Positions 33,154 to 42,083 are shown, counted from the stretch's first letter. The stretch is DNA of 64,000 bases from Ruania zhangjianzhongii (GCF_008000995.1 NZ_CP042828.1:4950882-5014881), one strand, 5' to 3'. Program-made: numbers and translations. The notes: generated by a model from the letters alone, not told the origin.

Positions 33154-34190
33154 CAGGGACGGACAAGGTGGCCGTGGTGACCGGCGGTACGGCAGGGGTG
33201 GGCCGGGCAGCGGTGCACGCATTCGCCGACGCAGGCTATGACGTCGCGATTCTGGCCCGCGGGAAAGCCGGGTTGGACGCAGCGGTGGCCGCGGTACGCG
33301 AGCGTGGCCGCCGAGGTTTGGGTATCCCGACCGACGTCGCCGACGCGGCCGCAGTGCACCGCGCCGCGGCGAAGGTGGCCGGGGAGCTCGGGGTGATCGA
33401 CGTGTGGGTGAACGTGGCCTTCGTCGGCTCGCTCGCCTACTCCTGGGACACCACCGATGCGGAGCTGCGACGGATCACCGAGGTCACCTACCTCGGGCAG
33501 GCCCACGGCACCCAGGCCGCGCTGGCACATATGCGGCCGAGGGACCGCGGCGTGATCGTCAACGTCGGGTCGGCACTGGCGTACCGGTCCATCCCATTGC
33601 AGGCGGCCTACTGCGGCGCCAAGCACGCCGTGATCGGCTACACCCGCTCGGTGATCACCGAGCTCGCCAGTGAGAACAGCAACGTGAAGCTGTGCACGAT
33701 CCAGCTGCCTGGGCTGAACACACCTCAGTTCAACTGGAATCTGAACAAGATGCCCGGCCACCCGATGCCGGTGCCGCCGATCTTCTCCCCCGAGGTGGCC
33801 GCACGCGGGATCGTGCATATCGCCGAGCATCCGCGGCGGAACATGTGGGTGGGCCTGTCCACCGCGTACACGATCCTCGGCGACCGGCTGGTGCCGAAGC
33901 TGGCCGACCTCTACCTCGGCCGCACCGGTATCGCCGCCCAACAGACCGACCCGGAGCTGCCGGCCTGGGGATCGAACCTGTTCGAGGCCCAGGACGCCGA
34001 CGTCGACCGCGGCCCGGACGGGCCGTTTCCTCGGCAGGCCCACCGGCGCGACCCGTGGCTGTGGTTGTCCATGCGCCGCGACTTGGTGCTCGCTGGGGTG
34101 CTCGCCGTGGCCGGCGGGGCGGTGGCGGCGGCGATTCGTGGCAGGGGGAGCGGGACTGCGCCGGGTGGGGGTGGGTTGCGGACGCGCTGA
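33147..34190 (+). CDS. SDR-family oxidoreductase with C-terminal membrane helix
   Basis: A 347-residue protein: an SDR core (residues 1-240) with the cofactor motif TGGTAGVG, catalytic Ser in VNVGSALAY and YCGAK as Tyr-Lys pair, then a 60-residue linker and a C-terminal hydrophobic helix (LVLAGVLAVAGGAVAAAI). The usual NNAG box reads NVAF, a departure seen in some long-chain SDRs. The membrane tail suggests a lipid-soluble substrate. A leader ORF and a hairpin precede the start (listed separately). Confidence 0.85.
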   Translation: MVPGTDKVAVVTGGTAGVGRAAVHAFADAGYDVAILARGKAGLDAAVAAVRERGRRGLGIPTDVADAAAVHRAAAKVAGELGVIDVWVNVAFVGSLAYSWDTTDAELRRITEVTYLGQAHGTQAALAHMRPRDRGVIVNVGSALAYRSIPLQAAYCGAKHAVIGYTRSVITELASENSNVKLCTIQLPGLNTPQFNWNLNKMPGHPMPVPPIFSPEVAARGIVHIAEHPRRNMWVGLSTAYTILGDRLVPKLADLYLGRTGIAAQQTDPELPAWGSNLFEAQDADVDRGPDGPFPRQAHRRDPWLWLSMRRDLVLAGVLAVAGGAVAAAIRGRGSGTAPGGGGLRTR

Positions 34191-34301
34191 GGGTGGCGAG
34201 CGCGGCGGACGTAGCGAACGCGGCGGGCTCGCGCCGACTGGCGCCAGTGGGACGACGCCGCTGGATGGCTGCGTACTGAGCGGTTCGGTAGCGTGACGTC
34301 G

Positions 34302-34568
34302 GTGAGCAGAGGCAGCGTTCCCGGCGGCGTGGTGCACGAGCTGCCCGCCGACCTGCACGATGCGCTCAGCGGGAACGCCGTGGCATTGGCCGCCTGGCAG
34401 GACATCACACCGTTGGCGCGCAACGAGTTCATCTGCTGGGTCGACGACGCCAAACAGACCGGCACTCGCGAGCGTCGGATCCGGCGCACCCAGGAAGAGC
34501 TCGAGGAGGGACAGCGCCGCCCGTGCTGCTGGCCCGGCTGCACCCACCGCGAACGCAGTGGGCATTAG
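34302..34568 (+). CDS. Small YdeI/OmpD-associated-type protein
   Basis: An 88-residue protein matching the C-terminal domain of YdeI/OmpD-associated (OmdA) proteins: ELPADLHDALSGNAVALAAW, LARNEFICWVDDAKQTGTRE and ERRIRRTQEELEEGQRRPC. In this family these helices recur with the WV.DAKK..TR.RRI pattern; some members are linked to bacteriocin tolerance, but the biochemical role is unknown. The GTG at 34302 is preferred because TAGCGT (34289-34294) lies 7 nt upstream, indicating a leaderless start; GTG 34293 is the alternative. Confidence 0.75.
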   Translation: MSRGSVPGGVVHELPADLHDALSGNAVALAAWQDITPLARNEFICWVDDAKQTGTRERRIRRTQEELEEGQRRPCCWPGCTHRERSGH

Positions 34569-34593
34569 GTAGGCGACCGCGACTGCTCGGCGC

Positions 34594-34653
34594 GCATCGG
34601 CATCGGCATCGGCATCGGCATCGGCATCGGCATCGGCATCGGCATCGGCATCG
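34594..34653. repeat. (GCATCG)10 hexanucleotide microsatellite
   Basis: Ten perfect tandem copies of GCATCG, 60 bp. Identity of all copies suggests ongoing slippage, so copy number probably varies between isolates. It ends against TAATTATTCAACTC. Confidence 0.95.
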
Positions 34654-34693
34654 GCTAATTATTCAACTCAGACGATTCCGCCATCTCTCACCC

Positions 34694-34847
34694 ATGCGAA
34701 TACATCGCATTCCTCACCCCAAACGAACGTTTGCGGGTGGATGGGCGCATACCATGCTGCACCGACATTCTGCGGATGAAAGGGGGATATCACCGCGATT
34801 TTGTGGATAAGTCGTGGACGGTCCACAGATTCAACACGCACGCGTGT
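34694..34847. promoter_or_regulatory. Cluster of four perfect palindromes upstream of the DUF222/HNH gene
   Basis: Within 154 bp there are ATGCGA-ATACA-TCGCAT (34694-34710), AAACG-AA-CGTTT (34721-34732), GTGGAC-G-GTCCAC (34814-34826) and ACACGC-AC-GCGTGT (34834-34847). The arms differ in sequence, so they are not one repeated operator. They could be recognition sites for the endonuclease or for regulators, or structure of an element end. Confidence 0.5.
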
Positions 34848-34925
34848 CCACCCCACACAACACCAACTTTCTCGTAGAATGGATGTACGAGCACAGGTCA
34901 CAAGATCGACGGGAGGTGAGCAACG

Positions 34926-36515
34926 GTGAGCGACTCGACGATCAGTGCCGACGTCCTGCATGGCACACCCCTGGGCGAGCTCCTCGAGGCCGATCTGCCC
35001 ACTCGTCTCGCGGCCCTGGAAGCCCTGGGCAGCGCGATCGCCGCTGGCGATCTCCAGGATGAGCGTGACCTGCACACCGGGCCCGAGCTCGGCGTGGCGA
35101 GCGTGCGAGTGCACCGCCTGTGCACCCGGTTGACCGGCAAGCGCTACCAATGGCTGACCGTGGAAGAAGCAGACGGGCGGTGGGCCACCACCGCGTTCCA
35201 CCCCCGCACCTATGCCTCGCACGTGGCCCACACCCATGGCATCTCCTACGCCAACGCGCGCCGCAGTGTGCGCCTGGCCCGCCAACTACGCGATGACATC
35301 CCCCGCTTCGGCGCCGCGCTCCGGGCAGGGCAGATCGGGCCGGACCAGGTCGACGCCCTGGCAACCACCGCCCTGACCTCACCAACCCGCATCGCAGCCC
35401 TCGCCGAACCCATCACCACGGATGCCACGACCGCGGAGAGTCCGGGGGCAGGTGAATCGGATCTCGACGAGACCGCTGCCGGCGACGTGCAGGGGGAGGC
35501 GACGAACTGCGACGAGGCAGCCACCGACAACACTGCTCAGACGGTGGAGGACTTTCTCCTCGCGCAGGCCCAGGACATGCGGGTGGACCAGATCCGCCGA
35601 CTCGGTAAGCACTTCGCCCAGGTCGCCGATCCCGAGGCCGATGAGCGCGGTTACCGCCAGGCCAAGGAACGCGAGTACGTCGAGCTGGTCCGCACCCTGG
35701 ACGGGTGGCACCTGTCCGGCTTCCTCACCGAGGAGAACGGCCGGCTGGTGCGCGCCGCCATGGACGCCGTGATCACCCCACCCGCGCCCGACGATCAGCG
35801 CACCGCCGATCAGCGCCGCGCACAAGCCCTCGCCGACCTCGCCCACCTCGTCCTCGACCAAGGCCTAGCCGGAACCCACGCCTCCGTCCGACCCCACCTC
35901 GGCGTCCTGATCAACCCCACCGACCTCGACCGACTCCTGCGCGAAGCACGCGAAGGCACCACCGCGCCGACAGAACAAACCCCCTGCTCCACTCCCGCCC
36001 CCGGCAGCAGCCGCTGGGACACCATCCCGCTACACAACCTGATCGGCATCGACTGGGCCACCCAACTCAACAACCAGCCACCAACTTTCGACGACGGCAC
36101 CGGCCCCGTCCCACCAGCACTACTACGCCGACTCGCCACCTGCGGAGACCTCTACCGCGTCCTGTTCTCCCCCGAAGGCGAAGTCATCAACCTCGGCCGC
36201 ACCCGCCGACTGTTCACACCAGCACAACGACGCGCGCTCATCGCACGCGACCAAGGCTGCACCTGGCCCGGCTGCACCGCACCACCAGCAATCTGCGAAT
36301 CCCACCACGCCCGCATCCACTGGGCCAACGGCGGACCCACCAACACCACCAACGGAGCCCTGCTCTGCTATCACCACCACACCGTGGTCGACGCCCGCAC
36401 CATCACCATGACCCGCACCGCCGGAGTATGGATCTTCACCCGCACCGACGGCACCATCATCAACACCAACCTGGATCCACCAACCAAACACCACGGCTGG
36501 CCGGACACCGGCTAG
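34926..36515 (+). CDS. DUF222 / HNH endonuclease (13E12-repeat family)
   Basis: A 529-residue protein with an N-terminal DUF222 domain (LEALGSAIAAGDLQDER to about residue 330, including YANARRSVRLARQLRDDIP) and a C-terminal HNH nuclease: RALIARDQGCTWPGC, then CESHHARIHWANGG and LCYHHHTVVD. Zinc-binding CxxC-type Cys and the catalytic His residues are present. These proteins occur in many copies per actinobacterial genome, as in the REP13E12 family of mycobacteria, and behave like mobile or recombining repeats; their target is unknown. The GTG at 34926 has GGGAGGTG about 8 nt upstream. Confidence 0.9.
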   Translation: MSDSTISADVLHGTPLGELLEADLPTRLAALEALGSAIAAGDLQDERDLHTGPELGVASVRVHRLCTRLTGKRYQWLTVEEADGRWATTAFHPRTYASHVAHTHGISYANARRSVRLARQLRDDIPRFGAALRAGQIGPDQVDALATTALTSPTRIAALAEPITTDATTAESPGAGESDLDETAAGDVQGEATNCDEAATDNTAQTVEDFLLAQAQDMRVDQIRRLGKHFAQVADPEADERGYRQAKEREYVELVRTLDGWHLSGFLTEENGRLVRAAMDAVITPPAPDDQRTADQRRAQALADLAHLVLDQGLAGTHASVRPHLGVLINPTDLDRLLREAREGTTAPTEQTPCSTPAPGSSRWDTIPLHNLIGIDWATQLNNQPPTFDDGTGPVPPALLRRLATCGDLYRVLFSPEGEVINLGRTRRLFTPAQRRALIARDQGCTWPGCTAPPAICESHHARIHWANGGPTNTTNGALLCYHHHTVVDARTITMTRTAGVWIFTRTDGTIINTNLDPPTKHHGWPDTG

Positions 36516-36586
36516 CTGAGATGTCCACGCAGGTGGCTGAGTCAGTCGATGGACGCGTGCCGGAGAGGACACGCAGCCACCCTCCG

Positions 36587-37015
36587 CTACCGCTGATGCA
36601 CGGTGTACCTGAGATGCGTCGCCCGCGGCAAAGTCTCTGCATGGACCAGTTCGAGAGCCACGCGGTCGGTTTCCACACCCTCGAACAATCGGGCCCCTGA
36701 GCCGAACAGCACGGGCGAGAGCGCGATATGGAACTCGTCGATCAAGCCTGCATTGAGATACTGCACAAGCGTCGCTCCGCCACCGGCAATGCGGACATCT
36801 TGTGCGCCGGTACTCTCACGGGCGCGAGCGAGAGCGGACTCGATGCCGTCAGTTACGAAATGGAACACGGTCCCGCCCAGGCGCTCCCAACTCTCCCGCT
36901 CCTCGTGAGTCACGACGAATACCGGCGTATGGAACGGCGGGTCTTCCGGCCACATCTGCTCGCCCGCGGCAAACATTCGCTTGCCCATCCCTGTAGTCGG
37001 TGCCGTCTGGCCCAT
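36587..37015 (-). pseudogene. Truncated RibD/dihydrofolate-reductase-family protein
   Basis: The frame encodes only the C-terminal two thirds of a RibD_C-type reductase: GKRMFAAGEQMWPEDPPFHTPV stands for the GRRTFD...W.DDPPFHxPVFVLTH region, followed by FVTDGIESALARARE, VRIAGGGATLVQYLNAG and IDEFHIALSPVLFGSGARLF. The first 50 or so residues of the family, with the cofactor-binding start, are absent. The frame upstream is closed and the preceding DNA is read in another frame by the esterase gene. Probably a decayed gene after a deletion with frameshift. Confidence 0.65.
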
Positions 37016-38222
37016 GCATCACGAAGGTGTGCAGCTCCAGTACTTGTTCTTCCACGTAGGCGTGACCCGGCGGCGACTCGTTCGGGCTGTCTGCGCCCGG
37101 TGCCGCGCGCCGCGCGAGTACCCGTGCGGCAAAACGCTCCACGGTATCGATCACGACACTGAACCGTGGCGTGTGGAAGAAGTCGAAGTTGTGGTGCATT
37201 CCCGGAACCTCCGCGTAGGCAACCGGCTGCCCGGACACCGAGCGTAGGTTCTCGGCGAAAGCACGAGCGTCCTCGGGTAGCACCAGCGTGTCCACCCCAC
37301 CGTGCACGATCAGGAACGGCGGTGCGTCCGGGGTGAGACACTCCAGCGGCGACCGCGGACCCGGTCCGGGACCGACGCTGCCGTAGTACCCGTACAGCCC
37401 GATCACACCGGCGACCTCCTCGCCGGCGAGCGCAGCTGTGGCCGCGAGGTGCGCTCCTGCGGAGCCGCCGGCCAGGAACAGCTTCTCCGGGTCCCCGCCG
37501 TGGACGCCAGCGTGCTCGCGCAGCCAGGCCAGCGCGGCGCGGGTATCGGCGAGCTGGTCGGCGTAGTCAGAGCGCAGCCGGTAGTTCGCGCTGGCGACCA
37601 CCCACCCCTGTGCGGCGAGCCGGTAGAGCATGGGCTTGGCACCGAGGGCCTTGCTGCCGATTCGGAAGCCACCGGGGTGTAGGTAGAGCAGCACTGGCGC
37701 ATCGAGGCGCGGCTGCGGGGCCCGGCCAGGGTGCCGAGACCAGCCGCGCCTCCGGGACCGGCGGGAGACGTACAGGTCGAGCCGCTGCCCGCGCTGAGTG
37801 CCGTACTTGCGGTCAACGATCCGGCGCACATCTGGGCGCCAGGAGATGAAGGGGACCAGGAGCACACGCCACCACACCGGACGGGAGTGACGAGGGGCAG
37901 CATCCGGGCCAAAGGCGTCGTCCAGCGCCGCGGACAGCACTGGCCGGGCGAACCGCATCCGCAGCCCGAGCTGCGCCAGCACGGCCAGATCGAGCAGGGC
38001 GATCACGACGACCACCCACCACACCAGAGACTGCGTACGCAGCTGGAGCACCGCCGTCGTGCCGGAGAGGAGCCAGTACAGCCCGAGGACCGGAATCTCG
38101 TTGATCCACCAGCCGAACGCGAACTGCAGGTTGAACGGGGTGCTGTGCCGCGGGCGCGGCGGGCGGATCGCCAGCAGCGCGTGCAATCCCACGATCAAGA
38201 CTGTGGTCAAGGCACCGGTCAC
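36849..38222 (-). CDS. Membrane-linked esterase (alpha/beta-hydrolase fold-3)
   Basis: A 457-residue frame. N-terminal hydrophobic helices (residues about 1-100) precede an esterase/lipase domain with the oxyanion motif LYLHPGGFRIGS (HGGG variant HPGG), the nucleophile elbow GGSAGAHLAA, the acid in HGGVDTLV and the His in MHHNFDFF. The hydrolase fold ends near residue 365 (FAARVLARRAAPG). The last 80 or so residues have no hydrolase character and run across the remains of the reductase gene in a different frame, so the original stop seems to have been lost by a rearrangement. Confidence 0.8.
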   Translation of the reverse strand: MTGALTTVLIVGLHALLAIRPPRPRHSTPFNLQFAFGWWINEIPVLGLYWLLSGTTAVLQLRTQSLVWWVVVVIALLDLAVLAQLGLRMRFARPVLSAALDDAFGPDAAPRHSRPVWWRVLLVPFISWRPDVRRIVDRKYGTQRGQRLDLYVSRRSRRRGWSRHPGRAPQPRLDAPVLLYLHPGGFRIGSKALGAKPMLYRLAAQGWVVASANYRLRSDYADQLADTRAALAWLREHAGVHGGDPEKLFLAGGSAGAHLAATAALAGEEVAGVIGLYGYYGSVGPGPGPRSPLECLTPDAPPFLIVHGGVDTLVLPEDARAFAENLRSVSGQPVAYAEVPGMHHNFDFFHTPRFSVVIDTVERFAARVLARRAAPGADSPNESPPGHAYVEEQVLELHTFVMHGPDGTDYRDGQANVCRGRADVAGRPAVPYAGIRRDSRGAGELGAPGRDRVPFRN

Positions 38223-38342
38223 GGTCGACTCCTCGGGCAGTTCGGTATCGGACCAGCCCAGACTGGCGAACCAGTCACGCCGCGCACGTCAGCCCTGCGT
38301 CGAGCGCGGCACCATCCTTAGTAGGGGGTCCTGCACCCGGCG

Positions 38343-38894
38343 TCAGTGGGCGCGGGCGAGCCACTCCGGGCGGGTGATCCGGTAGAGCACGTCGCCGTGC
38401 TCGGTACCGGGCAGCGGGTCGTCGAAGTCGACCTCGAACGTCCGCACGTAGCTAAGCCCGCAGTTGGTCATCACCCGGCGCGAGGCCTGGTTCACCGCCA
38501 TCGTGTCTGCCTCCACCGCATCCGCACCGATACTGCCGAAGGCGTAGTCGATCAGCGCCCGGGAACCCTCGGTAGCGAGCCCCTGGCCCCAGAACCGGCG
38601 ATGCAGGCGGTAGCCGAGGTCAGGCACCTGCGGCCGATCGCGCGCCGTCAGGGCGAACCAGCCGAGGAACTCACCCGCCGGCGACTCTGCAGCGAAGCAT
38701 CCGTGTCCTGGCCACCGCTCGTCTTGGCGCAGACGCTCCGTCACAATCGCGCGCTGCCCGGCCCGGCTGGGTGGTTCCCAGTCGAGGAACTGCATCACGC
38801 CTTCGTCGCGGTCAAGCGTATCGAGCAGGTCGGCGTCGCCAGGCCGGAGGCGGCGGAAGACGATCCGCGGCGTCGGCGGGGGGACCTCGACCAT
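38343..38894 (-). CDS. GNAT-family N-acetyltransferase (RimJ/RimL type)
   Basis: A 183-residue acetyltransferase. IVFRRLRPGDADLLDTLDRD begins the fold; DLGYRLHRRFWGQGLATEGS is the acetyl-CoA-binding motif A (RxxGQGLA), and VNQASRRVMTNCGL the motif B helix. Members of this branch acetylate ribosomal protein N-termini, antibiotics or small amines; substrate unknown. CAGAAT (38901-38906, minus strand) lies 6 nt before the ATG, so a leaderless start is likely. Confidence 0.87.
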   Translation of the reverse strand: MVEVPPPTPRIVFRRLRPGDADLLDTLDRDEGVMQFLDWEPPSRAGQRAIVTERLRQDERWPGHGCFAAESPAGEFLGWFALTARDRPQVPDLGYRLHRRFWGQGLATEGSRALIDYAFGSIGADAVEADTMAVNQASRRVMTNCGLSYVRTFEVDFDDPLPGTEHGDVLYRITRPEWLARAH

Positions 38895-38996
38895 GGACCG
38901 ATTCTGCCCCAGCTCTCTGCGGCCGTCGACCGCGCCTCGTGGGTGGACCTGCCACGCCCACCCTCCTCACTACTACGCACCGCTAGATTGATCGGC

Positions 38997-39368
38997 ATGT
39001 CTGACGCTATTGGCTACAGTTCGACGACGTTGGCCTGCCCCGATCCGGCGGCGCTCGCCGCGTTTTACGCAGACCTCACCGGTGGAACCGTCACGTTCGC
39101 CTACCATGACGAGTGGGCGAGCGTCTCCTGCGAGGGAGGTCGGCTGGAGTTCATGGGCGTGGCCGGCTACCGCCGGCCCGACTGGCCCGAGGAATCTGCG
39201 CTGGTGCATATCGACTTCTTCGTCGACAACCTCGAGGAGGCCGGCGCGCGGGCCGAGCGCGCCGGTGCCCGGAGGTTCGAGCACCAGCCCAACGCCGCCC
39301 ACTGCCTCGTCCTCGCCGATCCGGCCGGGCACCCGTTCTGCCTGTCGCTGATCGACGAGGTCGGCTGA
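38997..39368 (+). CDS. VOC-family (glyoxalase-like) protein
   Basis: A 123-residue single vicinal-oxygen-chelate protein with two beta-alpha-beta-beta-beta repeats: STTLACPDPAALAAFYADL and HIDFFVDNLEEAGARAERAG, ending with LADPAGHPFCLSLI. Metal-site residues are only partly kept. TAGATT at 38984-38989 lies 7 nt before the ATG (leaderless). It is divergent from the GNAT gene. Function unknown; relatives include resistance and degradation enzymes. Confidence 0.85.
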   Translation: MSDAIGYSSTTLACPDPAALAAFYADLTGGTVTFAYHDEWASVSCEGGRLEFMGVAGYRRPDWPEESALVHIDFFVDNLEEAGARAERAGARRFEHQPNAAHCLVLADPAGHPFCLSLIDEVG

Positions 39369-39429
39369 TCCGCTAGCTGCGACCTGGCTGGGCGGGAATA
39401 CCTTCGGGGCCATCGCGCCTTGCACGACT

Positions 39430-39852
39430 ATGGCATTCGACAATGTGGTGAAAACGCTGGATGAGACCCAGGTGGTGGCGATCGTGACGACGCGAGCCGC
39501 TGGGCAGACGATCGCGACGCCGATCTGGTCAATGGTGGTCGACGGCGTCCCCTACGTGCGCTCCGCGTTCGGGGAGGACTCCTGGTGGTACCGGCACATC
39601 AACGCGGGGCGGCCGGTGGCCTTCGTCGACGGTGACGGCTCGCTGGCCGAACGGGACCGGGAAGCAGCGTTGGCGCTACCGCGCGATCCGGTGGCGACAA
39701 CCTACGTCCCGGCAGACGACCCCGTGCAGAGCCGGATCGACGAGGAGATCGTCCGCAAGTACGCCGGCGCGCGGCAGGCCTCCGTCGATGCCATGCTCAG
39801 CCCGCAGGCTCGAGAATGCACCCTGAAGGTCGAGGCACCGGCCGCGACCTGA
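39430..39852 (+). CDS. DUF2255-like small protein
   Basis: A 140-residue protein with a flavin-reductase-like split-barrel look: VVAIVTTRAAGQTIATPIWSMV, DGVPYVRSAFGEDSWWYRHI and GRPVAFVDGDGS. This order matches DUF2255/nitroreductase-related (F420-type) proteins common in actinobacteria, whose roles are mostly unknown. I cannot see a convincing ribosome site before 39430. Confidence 0.6.
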   Translation: MAFDNVVKTLDETQVVAIVTTRAAGQTIATPIWSMVVDGVPYVRSAFGEDSWWYRHINAGRPVAFVDGDGSLAERDREAALALPRDPVATTYVPADDPVQSRIDEEIVRKYAGARQASVDAMLSPQARECTLKVEAPAAT

Positions 39853-39990
39853 ATCACTCGGTGGGCCGGCGCCCTTAGGTGATCGCGTGCACGGCTCAAG
39901 CTGTCGCTCTTCGCCTCGGTACCGCGGGTGGCGACCTGAGGTCTGGCGTCGGACCTGCGGCCGCGCCCCGCCTGGACCGTGACGCGGCGC

Positions 39991-41928
39991 CTAACAGCCC
40001 CGACCGGGCCTGTGCCCACGGTCTGACCCGTGCCCATGCCCGTGTCCGGGCCGGCAGTCCTCGTCCGGATTCACCGGCACGCCGTCCCGGCCGAGCTGGA
40101 CCTGAACCACGTCGTCATACACGCGCCGTTCGGTCCGCACGAACTGATAGTTCTCGTCCAGGACCGGGAAGGCGTACACCGGACTCAAGGTCAGCTCCGC
40201 GCCGTGGCGGGTGTTCTGCAGGTCCATCTGCAGATGTCCGTAGTGCAGACCGCCGTCGACGAGCTGCGGGATGCCGTTCTCGTCCAGCCGCCAAGTCTCG
40301 GGCTCATCGGCCGAAGCCGACCACTGCGAGCGGCTGTTGAAGTCCACCGGCACCAGCTCGCCGCCCTCATCCCTGGTCAGCTGCTCACCACGCAGACCGT
40401 CTGCGGCCACGCCGACGTCGTAGACGTGGAAGCCCACGCCGTCACCGTTCTCGTCCACCCAGGAGCGTTCGAACATCTCGTCATGGCCGGAGATCACCGC
40501 CGCTACCCCGTACTCCTCCAGCATCGGCGTGTACGCGCGCATCGCCACACCGGACTGGTTGTCGGCGAACTCCTCGTGGTTCGGCGGGGTGCCGTGCACA
40601 CCGGAGGAATAGGCGGCGTGGTGGAACTGCACCAGCACGATCTGGCCCTGCTCACGCGCATCGGCGAGCTCGCGCTGTGCCCACTCCCACTGCTCGGTGC
40701 CGGGATTCATGTTCGGGAGGTCGGTATCGGCCGGCGAGGCGTCGAAGAGCTCCGCATAGGCCGAGCCATACTCCTCGGCGGTGAAGCTGCCCTGGGTGTC
40801 CGTACTGAGCCGGTCAGGAGTGAGATTCGTGTCGTCCCCGGAGAACGGCTCGCCGGAGAGGATGCCCTCCTCGGTGTTCTCGTCCGGCAGCCCGTTCGTC
40901 GAGTCGAGGGTGATCACCGTGAGCGGACCGTAGTCGAGCCGGTAGTAGGAGTTGCGGAACTGTGGGTTGCTCGGATCTCCCGGTGTGCTGAAGTAGTCGT
41001 GGTAACGATTCCGGGCGATGACGGCGGGACTGCGATCTTCCGGTGTGCCGTACCCGCCGTTCATCGCGGCAAACGTCTCCCAGTTGCCGATCGCGGTCAC
41101 CAGTGGCGTATGCGTGGCTACGCGGCCGTACTCACCGGCGAAGTGCCGCCAGAACTCGTCCCAGGCCGGCTGGTAGCCCGAGCCCTGGACGAGATCTCCG
41201 GTCACCAGCATCAGGTCCGGGTCCGCCTCCTCGATCACCCCGAGGTTCTCGATCAGCGCGCTCTGCTGGTCCAGGGGATAGCGGAGGGTGAACTCGTCAT
41301 TGCGGATGGTGGAGCCGTGGGTCTGGTCCCAGAGCGAACCCTCGCCGGGCCGGGCCACGGAGTCGGCGGTGTAGCCGTCCGGGTGCAGCTCCCACTCCCG
41401 CTGCTCCACTGCGCCATAAGGCTCGGTCTCGGAGTCGGAGAACGCCACCAGGCGCAGGTGCCGCCACCGCTCGGCAGTGGGTGCGGTACTGAACGTCCCT
41501 TCGAACGTCTCTCCGCTCTGTTCCACCGAGTACCGGTAGGTGTGGTCCGCCTTCAGACCGTCGAGGGTGACCGTGTGCCGGTAGTTGTCGTTCGAGCGCA
41601 ACCAGGAGCCCTGCTCCAGGCCGGGAATCTCCTGAGCGAGCTCGGCATCGCTGTACTGCATCAGGTCCAGGTACTCCGGATCCGAGATCACCTCGGTACG
41701 CCCCCGCAGGCCGGGGCCGGTTACCGTGAGCGTGCCGGGCTCATCGAGTTCGGAGATCCAGTTCAGCGTCATCGAGTCGCTGCCCGGGCTCTGCAGATAG
41801 GGCAGGACCCGAAATCCGTCCGTCGGGTCCGGCGCCCCGCCCCCACCCGGCGCAGCCATTGCGGTACTCGCTGCGAGTGGCAGCACAGCGAGTCCTGCCA
41901 CCGCCACGATACGTGCCCACGTCTTCAT
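39991..41928 (-). CDS. Secreted purple-acid-phosphatase-like metallophosphoesterase
   Basis: A 645-residue exported protein with signal peptide (MKTWARIVAVAGLAVLPLAA..., cleavage near TAMAA) and GGGAG 7 nt before the start at 41928. A fibronectin-III-like domain (residues about 35-145) precedes the catalytic domain. Metal-site motifs visible are VAFSDSE, VTGDLVQG, IGNWE, QFHHAAYSS and ISGHDEMF, matching the five blocks of the calcineurin-like family, with GNW(E) replacing the usual GNH(E). The C-terminus is rich in Gly-His (HGHGHGSDRGHRPGRG), a possible metal-collecting tail. It probably releases phosphate from organic esters outside the cell. Confidence 0.87.
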   Translation of the reverse strand: MKTWARIVAVAGLAVLPLAASTAMAAPGGGGAPDPTDGFRVLPYLQSPGSDSMTLNWISELDEPGTLTVTGPGLRGRTEVISDPEYLDLMQYSDAELAQEIPGLEQGSWLRSNDNYRHTVTLDGLKADHTYRYSVEQSGETFEGTFSTAPTAERWRHLRLVAFSDSETEPYGAVEQREWELHPDGYTADSVARPGEGSLWDQTHGSTIRNDEFTLRYPLDQQSALIENLGVIEEADPDLMLVTGDLVQGSGYQPAWDEFWRHFAGEYGRVATHTPLVTAIGNWETFAAMNGGYGTPEDRSPAVIARNRYHDYFSTPGDPSNPQFRNSYYRLDYGPLTVITLDSTNGLPDENTEEGILSGEPFSGDDTNLTPDRLSTDTQGSFTAEEYGSAYAELFDASPADTDLPNMNPGTEQWEWAQRELADAREQGQIVLVQFHHAAYSSGVHGTPPNHEEFADNQSGVAMRAYTPMLEEYGVAAVISGHDEMFERSWVDENGDGVGFHVYDVGVAADGLRGEQLTRDEGGELVPVDFNSRSQWSASADEPETWRLDENGIPQLVDGGLHYGHLQMDLQNTRHGAELTLSPVYAFPVLDENYQFVRTERRVYDDVVQVQLGRDGVPVNPDEDCRPGHGHGHGSDRGHRPGRGC

Positions 41929-42083
41929 GGTTACTCCCGTTTCTCCGCCCACGGAACCAGGCTCCGTCCGAGCACCTCGGACCGGGTCCGGCGCGTCTTC
42001 CCGCGACGATGGACCGCCGTCGCCCTGGCAACCTAGCAGCGTGATGCAACCGCCGTCATCTGTGCGCGCCGATGGCGCGTCCG

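Larger units (their letters stand above)
34569..34925. other. Intergenic region with microsatellite and palindromes
   Basis: 357 bp between the YdeI-like gene and the DUF222/HNH gene, visibly richer in A and T than the surroundings. It contains a (GCATCG)10 microsatellite and four perfect palindromes (both listed separately), and one sequence TGTGGATAA (34802-34810), which equals a DnaA box on the other strand. No convincing gene: the frame through the microsatellite merely encodes Arg-His repeats. Confidence 0.7.

Noticed and set aside
34802-34810. DnaA-box-like TGTGGATAA, possible replication origin
   Set aside because: A single box without neighbours, dnaA or dnaN; dnaB at the right edge is not an origin marker. 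Expected by chance at this length of sequence.
34523-34810. Plus-strand frame encoding an Arg-His repeat protein
   Set aside because: The repeat is only the translation of the GCATCG microsatellite; the frame overlaps the end of the YdeI-like gene and has no supporting start site.
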